A stretch of 64,000 nt of DNA from Sinonovacula constricta (taxonomy: Eukaryota > Mollusca > Bivalvia > Cardiida > Solecurtidae), in assembly GCA_007844125.1 (NCBI GenBank), contig CM017563.1:16294821-16358820 (forward strand). The letters run 5' to 3'. Below the pieces are notes generated by a model. That model made no database searches. It saw only the letters and a program-made list of their open reading frames with translations, and was not told the origin of the DNA. A program made the position numbers and the translations under genes. Of this stretch, positions 55,561-64,000 are shown piece by piece (within the stretch, counting starts at the first letter, position 1; the number at the start of each line of letters is the position of its first letter).

Positions 55561-58457
55561 TAGACGATAGGTAAATAAGAAAAGGTCCTATCTAGATTTC
55601 CACAGATATTTAAATTTAATCCACCTCTAGACAAAGGCAAACAGGGTAAATGTAAATGTGACAAAAACACAGAGACGAGAACATATCATAAAAAGCAGAG
55701 GTTTTATCTGCAGTTGGCATATTATATTATAAAAGTACACACAATCCCGATGTTTTACCTACTTTGCAATCTCACGTAAATGGCATGGAGACTGCTCAAG
55801 TTGTCTCACCTATATGGGGCATGACTGAAGAGATGTAGAGACAAGAAATCCATCGGTGACTGTCAAATTATTGCTTTAAGTCACCATTTTAAAATAGTCT
55901 CAACGACCTGTCCTGTCATCGTGTAATTTAAACGCAATGCAGGTTATTGACTGTAAAAAGGTCAATTGCAAGCAATGCAGGACAACGAATGATTCCCGGG
56001 TTGTAACCGTTAGCAATAAATGTTCTGATAGGTTTTGTAAAGTGTTGAGAAAAGACCCTTGATTTTCGTTAACTTATATAAAACGTTTTCATAAAATGCA
56101 GGATGGTTTATGACTTTCTGCATTAAATGTTTTCATACTGCTATTAAATTTACAAGCAATAAAGTCATTGTGGTAAAAGAAATTTGAAAACGCCTTTCTT
56201 AATTCGTTAACATGAAAGCATTGCCGTAACAGTTTAAGAAATAAACCGTTTTCTAGTATATACATCTTCTTTTTTAGTACAAACTCGTACAGACGTTGTA
56301 AGATTTGTAATTTGAATTTTATAGGAGTTTGCACACGGTAAATCAACCATCAAGGTATGGATAAGTCAAAATACTGAAGTTCAAATCATCTCTCTTGTCA
56401 TAGGTTTTAGTAGAGACGTTGTCATTGGAAATAGCGATCTCAATGTCTTTCGATGATGTTTAAATCCCCAGTAATGATATTACCAGAAAGTAAATAACAG
56501 ACAGGTGAAGTTGGACAGTTGAAAGAATCTTGAAAGAGATCAATTAGATTAAGGTTGGCTGCAGTTTGGTTGTTATTAAAAATAATACCTCTAATGTGTT
56601 TTTTTCGTACTTAAAACCATTCATTGGGTTTTCTTATTTTTCGAAGTAACTGCGTATTGTATTGATGATACTTTTGTCCCGAAAAATACTAGGTAAGTTG
56701 ATAAAATCAATCCCTTTATTAATGTATTTGATTTTCCTGAAATGTCGTTTGTGTTGGGACTGTTTATCAACATGAGATCTTAAAGCATGTGTCGTATATT
56801 TTTGAATGATGGAAGCCACCTATACATTCGGTTTACGTATAATGTGTTCACAGCATTATCAAACAACATTGTTGATTAAAGTGAATATTTATCTTGACAT
56901 GCGCATTATATGTCATGAAACGACTTCTAAAACTGTCTAACCTCTCTCTAACCACATGCGACTTGTAAGAGTGTGGAAGCCTGCTATCTGATTGGCAAAA
57001 AAAGTAGTTTTAGTCTATATCTGAGAAATGATTGATTGTTTGACATTATCACATAGGAATAGATGCATTGCAAATCACCCTATTCCTTATGCACACTAAG
57101 ATAGACATAACTAGTTTAGAAATCCGAATAGGGATATAAGTATAATGAAATATACGTTGCGAACAAGAAAAGCTGGATGGACAGTAGTGTGTTCTCAGAC
57201 TGGTTAGTCAACTTGAAGAACGACATGCAGACTCAGACCCGGACAATTCTACTACTGCTGAGTAACGCAACAACTCATGGCAAAGAAAGAGAACCCTCTC
57301 CCGTATACTGATCAAGTTTCTTTCAGCTTCAACCATTAGACTAAGGCATCATTAGTTGATTCAAGGCCATCTACAGGAGCCGTCTTCTGAAGTCACTCAT
57401 CAGTTATATGGACAGTGTCAACAGTGAATGCGAGTTGTGTAAAGGGATCAATATCTTGCAAGCTATTGGAATATCAACTCCAGAGGCACTCAATATGTTA
57501 GTTCAGTTGTGGAGTTTTGCACACACACAAAATAATTGTGTAGACATGGTAGATAAAGTTGGTAAACGCATTACGATGACCGAACACACGATTGTCTCAG
57601 CTAAATGTTCTTTAAAGCAAACCACACTGGACTCTTGTGTCATATCTCTATCTTTCTCTCTCCACTCTCTCCCTCTCTCTTTCTCTCCCTCGCTCTCTTC
57701 CTATCTCTCTCTCTCTTTCTCTCTATCATCCTCGAAACTATAATCTACAACCAGGAATCATCTACAATGCTGGCATTTTGAGCGGACCACTTTAGGGAGT
57801 GTTCATGTTACCTCCCGTATTTTGATGATGATGATGCTGACGATGGTCACGATTATAATGACAATTATAACCACAGTTGGTAGATTTTATGTCTCATTGT
57901 ATTCACTTTTCGAACCTGCAAAAACACAAACATGTAGGTTGAAATTGTATGCTTACTAATTGAAGTTTTTTTTTTATTGCAGTTTGAAAGTATTATTCTT
58001 AAGAAATAGTACAAATTAATATGATAATTTTCAAGCTAGGCGTCGACAAATTTAACCCGTTAATGCAACATAATAGTCCTAGTTAATAGTCTGCTGAGTG
58101 AGACAGACGTGAGAGCAAAACACCATAGAACGTTCGTGTGAGACAGCCCTGAGAGCTTGGTTTGAAAGGTAAATGAAACAATACAGAATAGTTCCTAGTT
58201 ACACCGGGATAAAGCCAGAACCAGTACCATTGGGTGAGGGTCTATTAAGCTATAATATTGAGACAAAAATATATTATCTACAGCTTAGTTTTCTTTCTTG
58301 TTTTAGGTACATGTTTGTATCAGTCAATTCGAAATGTTTAAGGTATTGTAGAAAAGTTGTATTTTTTTTCTTTGTCTCATATTCCGGGAAAATCACTACG
58401 TTAAATATAAATATTCAGAGTCCAGATAAATAAAGTAATCAGATATCTGCCTTCGAC
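55561..58457. other. Intergenic sequence
   Basis: No gene is supported. Minus-strand frames at 56,089-56,346 and 56,634-56,819, with ITGDLNI readable between them, may be a very old retroelement endonuclease region. A CT-rich tract lies at 57,645-57,730 and a GATGAT-rich stretch at 57,822-57,850. Confidence 0.35.
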
Positions 58458-58790
58458 CTAGTGGCAGATGGCCTCATTTATATTCTTAAATGTAAGCGCA
58501 ACTATTAAAAGCGCATCCTGTGTCACAGGAGCTGATGTGGTGATTCCTCTATTATCCGATCGTAAGCTGCAGATGGCTTCACATACTAAAAGACCCAACA
58601 CCTTTAGACACCGACGAGTACAATCGTATTGCCTGACTGCTGAGAACGATGAATTCTTAACTTGACTAGAGTAACAACTGCCTGCTACCGGACACGAACA
58701 TGACACTTCTTGGAGACAGTGACCACTTGATGTGCATCTATAATGCTTAGTTTGTCCAAAGTTTTCGCAAATGTTTGTTTCAGTGTCTTG
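58458..58790 (-). other. Cysteine-rich reading frame continuing past the TGA
   Basis: In the same frame as the cysteine-rich exon, sequence after the TGA at 58,791-58,793 stays open for about 111 codons to a TAG at 58,458-58,460. It keeps regular cysteines (HYRCTSSGHCLQEVSCSCP, DCTRRCLKV). It may be the true C-terminal part of the protein separated by a nonsense mutation, or 3' UTR open by chance. Confidence 0.4.
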
Positions 58791-59508
58791 TCAAATGCCA
58801 CATCGTCCATCTTTGTCAGGAATGATGTATTTATTTTCAACACTAGTGGAACATGTCAAAAGACATAAGCCGTTGATAGGGCCAAGGAATCCATCCTCGC
58901 ATTCTTGACTATCAGTGGTATTACTACAAAGTCTACTCCCATGTGGACAACTCTTGCACGGCCCATCCTGTAGGAAATATGCCTTCTTGCACTGGGTGCA
59001 GTTGCACTCAGAGACACACACTGTACAAGCAGGCGGACAACTCTTGCATTGTCCATCGAGAGAGAAATATGAGCCTTCACACTGTAAGCATCCTCTAGTA
59101 GATTTGTCGCTTCGGCTGCAATTGTCCAGATGAGCTTCACCAGAGTGACCATCCTCACACAGTGCACATTCTGATTGCGTCTCACATAACATGCAATAGT
59201 TGGGACAGGTACGACACTCATTATTTGCTGCAGGATACTCTCTATCTAGGCAACCATACGTATAGTGTCCATAAAACTTGTGACATGTTCCTGTACATCC
59301 TCCCCGGCAAGCCTTGTCACAGGTGGAGCCATAGAAACCCCTTTGGCACCAGTTACAGTTGGTATCAGAGACACATACTCTACAGTTTCCTGGGCATGGA
59401 TGGCAACTGTTGTTGTGCATGAACCGGAATTCGGGACGTCCCAGGATTTTAGTGCCATGTACATCTGACGTAAACGTTTTTCTTGTATTGTTAAAGCAGT
59501 TTAATTTA
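58791..59508 (-). CDS. Cysteine-rich extracellular protein, main exon
   Basis: An uninterrupted minus-strand frame ending at TGA 58,791-58,793. It encodes tandem CxxC modules of furin-like/EGF-like type: CHPCPGNCRVC, WCQRGFYGSTCDKACRGGC, CRTCPNYCMLCETQSECALC, CKSCPPACTVCVSECNCTQC, CKSCPHGSRLC. Such modules fold into small disulphide-bonded domains in secreted or receptor ectodomains (MEGF/SREC-like and furin-repeat proteins). Possible acceptors are AG at 59,509-59,510 (phase 2, exon start 59,508) or AG ending at 59,513 (phase 1, exon start 59,512). No transmembrane helix is visible before the TGA. With the signal-peptide exon at 61.0 kb this suggests a secreted ligand or scavenger-type protein. 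I do not recognise a named orthologue. Confidence 0.8.
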
Positions 59509-60956
59509 CTATCTTTCAACGCATGCAAAAATTGAAAATAGGGAAATATGAACAGATCATATGAACATTTCTACGTTCATTAAATTTTGAACTAATAGTA
59601 GATTTAGAGTATCGACGACTTACATTAAAAATACATGTACTAATATGAATATAATAAAAAATCCCATTTATACCGACTGCGCTATGCCAGATTAGGGTAG
59701 ACAATGACTGTTTTAGTTGCTTACATGTATAAAAAGGACTAGAGTCATGAAAAGACAAGACCAGTGACTTTCAAAACAATATTTAGTCCCCGTGTTTACA
59801 ACTACAAATTGTGGTATTAAGCGTAGGTATTTAGTGGGTATTTAGTTGCAGGACTAATCCAATAACTTGTGGAAATGCGAGTGTGTGTGTGTACTAATTA
59901 TTACAACGTTTTCTTAGTAATTATGGTGTTTAATTTTACAAATATTTAGTCTCTGTGTGGATGGTTGCCTATCACACCTATGCTCCTTTGTTTCCGAAGT
60001 GCAAGTAATATCATGTGTCATGTCTGACGACACTGTCGGAAAACACTTTCTAAAATGCACTGGTAAGGGCATGTATAGGTCAAGGCGGCAGCGGTAATTA
60101 TTAAACATACAATCCTACAATTGCTGAATTATCGAACCACATTAATCTTCAAGCTAGATAAAACACAGGATTTAAGTAACTACTGTGCGTTATTTAAAGC
60201 TATCACAATTAAATCATACAATTATATCTTGTTTCATTTTTATAATTTAGTAACTCATTTAATGATTATATTTCTTAAATACATATTATACCAATTATAT
60301 TTCGGTAAATAAATGTGTTATGCATTCCTAAGCGAAATTTATGCCAAGATGTCACATCTGAAGCAATAAGCCTGACACAGGACCAGCAAGCCGTGAAGTA
60401 ACACTAAACAGCATATGTTACTTTCAGTTTTAGAACATTGGTTTAGAAATATCGCGCAGAAGCTGGGTATATAATTACAAAGTCTTAGACTTACTTCATG
60501 GAGCAATAACGTATGTTCCAATCATGAACATGCTTATCAGAGAAGCATTACTACGTTTGCAACAAATCTTCAGAGAAGGGTATAGTCATTAAAGGTAAAA
60601 TTGTGTTTTCATATCTAAAAACGTTACTGCTTATACTTATTTAGAGTGTATAAATGATACAAGCTAAATGAGTGCATACAAAATAAAGTTCCGATAGGAT
60701 AAACTGCCTCACCAATTCATATTTTCGCATACATATAGAGCTTTGCACTTAGCTGAGTATGCAGTCATTAGTATAGTTATATATATGCGTTTTCGGAAGC
60801 GTTTGACTTATTACATATAAGGTACATGTATTCAACATATTACCAGAATTATTTAAGGTGCATATCTATGATACATACCCTCATCACCGGTTTTAAATTA
60901 AATACATATGTCAATTTATATAAGTAAAACTGCCATTTTTTACAATGGAAGCTTAC
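59509..60956 (-). other. Intron(s) of the cysteine-rich gene
   Basis: AT-rich sequence between main exon and signal-peptide exon, starting with GTAAGC on the minus strand at 60,956. It contains a possible small exon at 59,978-60,059. Confidence 0.55.
59978..60059 (-). CDS. Candidate small exon of the cysteine-rich gene
   Basis: An 82-bp segment with acceptor TTACCAG and donor GTGTGA. It is open in the frame set by the signal-peptide exon (entry phase 1), encoding HFRKCFPTVSSDMTHDITC, and leaves in phase 2, which fits the 59,508 acceptor of the main exon. Phase agreement on both sides is suggestive, but the donor is weak and the exon may be chance. Confidence 0.4.
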
Positions 60957-61038
60957 CTTGACTAGTCTGAAGTAGTAGTACAAGAAAAAAAAGTCCCGAT
61001 AGCATCAAGTTCCACGTACATATTATAAATGCTTCCAT
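60957..61038 (-). CDS. Signal-peptide exon of the cysteine-rich gene
   Basis: On the minus strand, ATG at 61,038-61,036 opens a 27-codon frame with a typical secretory signal: N-terminal MEAFIICTWN, hydrophobic core LSGLFFLVLLL, polar end QTSQ. It is followed by a consensus donor GTAAGC at 60,956. It exits in phase 1, common for signal-peptide exons. It is the nearest suitable first exon to the cysteine-rich exon on the same strand; the link is inference without transcript data. Confidence 0.65.
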
Positions 61039-64000
61039 TCTGGTATGAAGGTGCGATAAATCTAAAGAAGAGATGCATGTGTTTCGTTATTATCATTTCA
61101 AGGAGGCAATGGATGCAATTGTAATTGTCACTTTGCGATCTATCGATACACTGTTTTTAAGTCAAATATATAGCAAATATAGACCCGTGCATGTTGCCCT
61201 GCATACAGACAAATAGCACCGTCCAACAGCCACATTGTAAACATAGTAGGCAGTTGCAGAATATACATTAGAATAAAAGAGCGGCATGTAGATTGTTAAA
61301 TGTCCTGGTATAAAGATATGTTAAATTGAACAGAGAGGCGTTCAAAGTTTCTTTTGAAAAAAACATAAAGTATCTCATGATCGAGTTGACAAGCTTTGTG
61401 AACAAAACAAACGAGGATATAACTTAATACTTTAACGACTGTTGCTATGGGGTTAAGCACAAGATGATGAATGCATTTGACGAATTAGTCACTAAAGACT
61501 GTACTACCGACTAGTTTGTACTTTACAATATTACAGGTTCAGAATACAAATATTTGCGAAGTTAATCATACGTTCCCATTGTTCAAAATTGAATGCATGT
61601 AAACAAGTATTATAATGACACAACCGGTCACCTTCGCGTTCTTCAAAAAGATACGTGAGACTCATTACGGTATATGTCTATGCAAACCAACATGGGCTTC
61701 TATAATGGATTAGTTTTCGAATTACTGTTGCGCAATTACGCAGCATATATTTAATATGGATGTGAAAGAAAGCGTATGGATATGTAATATGATATTGTTT
61801 TGAAATATTATGATCAGGGCATATTTTGTTCGATTATGGCGTTCAATGAAAGGAACCTCCATGAAGCTGTTTTGTTTATTTTTTCAACAAGCAGAGTTTA
61901 ACACTAAGTTTGCAACCAACTCGGCAGTGTTCGCTTTGTAGATCAACGTAAGAAGACACCAAAACAGGTTATATCAGCACAAACATATTTGGTGTAAATG
62001 TTGTTTAAACGCTTCGAAAACTCGGTTACGACCGATTGTTCTTCATATGTGAAAGAAAACTTTATGTTCCCAATAGTAGATATGTGTGCATCGCATAAAG
62101 TCTCCGACAATTCAATAAAATTACACTAACAGGTTTAACACCAAAGAGTATATTTTTCTATAAACGAAACTTGGTATAATATCTGTTATAAAGATTTTAC
62201 AATTTTTATAAATTTGGTCGCCTTCGGCCTATTTTGCTTTATTGGCTCTGAGAAGCCAAAATGAATTGAACAACATTGAATAATGGATGAAATAGTTCCG
62301 TTTAAATAGCTTATAACATGTTGTCGTTCCAAAATGCATGTTGTCAATAGCTTGCGATAATTAATAGCGTATAAATGCGACAAAAATATTATTTTGTATT
62401 TTGAAAAAAAGTCAAAACAAATAAATAATTTGAATATTGCTTTAAAACTATCTCCTATAACAATCCGAAATTGTTCTAATAATTTAGGAAATCTTTAACT
62501 ACCAGTATCCTAGCAACGTGATAAAGTCTACAAATAATACGCTAACGATGAATTGGGTTGACGTTAATGATACTACAAGTGAACTATTATACCGGTCAAT
62601 TTCAATATGTTTATATGCTATTCCTATGACGTTATCTGGCATTCAAATTGTCTCTATATAAAACTGGCCTTTATATTCTTTGTGACTACGATACTGTATT
62701 TGTCATTGTTTGCCTGTTCACAGCATGAATAAAAGGAATTGCATTATCTCACAATTTCTAAAGGGAATAAAACTATTTAAATACAAGAGAAAAATCAGAT
62801 CGTCCAGTCGTTAATGCAAGTAAAACAGCGTAAATATAATTAACATTATGATTATCGAACATTGATTGGGAGTGAGTTTGATAGACCAAAATGTAAACAT
62901 TAGGACTGTGTTAGGATTTGTCTGGTATATGAACATATTGATGTTCATACATAATAAGTCAAGGCGACATGTTTAACGAATCTGTTATGTATACCTCTGG
63001 ATTAGTAGAACAACTGGAGATACCTAGACTCCTTTATACCGACTGGATTTACTTCGTCAAATGTTATCTGTTTTTGCCAAGTCCCCTCTTAACCTATAAG
63101 AAGTTTAACTGCATAATTTATTGCCCTAGCTATTATTTAATTATTCGATAGAACGCCGATAATCAATTATTAAAGCGACTTGAACACGTTTAAAGTTTTG
63201 ATCGGCTCACAAAGTCCAATAAGCCTCTCAACTGCATTACTATGAAATCTTCCATAATGAGGGTCATCCGATATCATTACGTTAAAGCAAACGTGACGTG
63301 GCAAAATATTTGTTAACATTAAAATAATGAATTCTGCACGCAGCACCTTAAACATAAATTTATCTTGGAAACATTAAATGGGTGCATGAACATATATCGC
63401 ATCTAAAAACCATACTAACCGCCATGAAGAATTTCCAAATAACAGCTGTTCATATATATGTTCATATTCCATGCGAAAACATTCCATTTTTTCCGAATTA
63501 AATACCGGCAGTACAGCTTTGTAATGCAAACGAATTAAACAGATTAGAACAACAATTTGCAGATATTTACATTGACAACTAATCATTGTGTTTTAGTTTC
63601 ACTGTCAGAAGATTCCAATGTTGATCGCGACCGTGTAGATATCTCACAGTGATACTAGTATTAAGTAAACACACTTCCTCTTAAATAAATTATTAGATAT
63701 AAAATGCATTCATCCTTATGGGAAGAACCTAATGCAAGCAAACTGTTAAAATAAAGTTTGATTATACGAAGCATACAAGTAATATAGCAAAAACAGTTAC
63801 GTATTTGCAGAGTCCTTTACCAGACAATTGACGGAGACTTGGAACTCGATGACAAGCTTTTTAATACATATGAAATTATACAGAATTCATGAATGCCATC
63901 CAACAAATTATCGTAAGTACAGAAACACAACCTTAGTGAAGTATACATGTTTTAAATAAGAATATGTGACACAATACTGTCAGCATTGCAACATATACTC
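61039..64000. other. AT-rich sequence to the right edge
   Basis: It should include the promoter of the cysteine-rich gene just right of 61,038, but no core promoter motif is convincing. No other gene, RNA or repeat can be supported. Open frames at 62,969-63,586 have no domains. Confidence 0.4.

Noticed and set aside
56089..56819. Possible retroelement endonuclease with ITGDLNI
   Set aside because: Only one short motif, with no supporting motifs in order; kept as a remark rather than a feature.
57408..57743. 111-codon frame starting MDSVNSECELCKGINILQ
   Set aside because: No known domain; the C-terminal third is a CT-rich tract and there is no splice or promoter context.

Overview
The window looks like nuclear DNA of an AT-rich, repeat-laden invertebrate, most likely a bivalve mollusc. 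This is inferred from a multi-exon HSPA12-type Hsp70 gene (a family strongly expanded in bivalves), a Polinton/Maverick element, tRNA-derived SINEs, LINE and BEL/Pao relics, long compound microsatellites and a GGAC-rich satellite. Coding density is low: two host genes are supported, both spliced, and nearly all other coding signal is transposon-derived.

Layout. (1) 191-25,462, plus strand: the 3' part of an HSPA12-like gene, as exons 191-344, 13,325-13,459 and 24,555-25,462 with perfectly matching splice phases; its 5' exons lie left of the window. (2) The first intron carries an ~11.2-kb Polinton (1,049-12,206) with terminal inverted repeats and a 5-bp target duplication. It is decayed but recognisable. 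On the minus strand are a membrane protein, a fibre-like protein and a further structural protein. On the plus strand are the major capsid protein, packaging ATPase, several small membrane proteins and the integrase. Minus-strand remnants of the protein-primed DNA polymerase close the element. A SINE sits inside the ATPase gene, flanked by a 12-bp target duplication. (3) The second intron holds an unidentified repeat with a 225-bp tandem duplication, a ~1.96-kb DNA transposon with terminal and subterminal inverted repeats, a second SINE, an RNase-H LINE fragment and a BEL/Pao relic.

(4) 28.8-39.7 kb: microsatellites, a minus-strand LINE with reverse transcriptase and zinc knuckle, and second copies of the two intron repeats. 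(5) 39.7-53 kb: mostly unrecognised AT-rich DNA with a GGAAACG-rich minisatellite pair, a plus-strand LINE relic and the GGAC-tailed satellite. (6) 53.7-55.6 kb: an inverted, exon-deleted copy of the 3' end of the HSPA12-like gene. (7) 58.4-61.0 kb, minus strand: a secreted or cell-surface cysteine-rich protein gene with a separate signal-peptide exon and an in-frame TGA late in its main exon. The rest, to 64 kb, shows nothing recognisable.

The two host genes have no evident functional link. The main story is repeated mobile-element invasion and local rearrangement around a stress-chaperone-family gene. Intron-exon joins, element names and start sites come from reading the sequence, not from transcripts or database searches.
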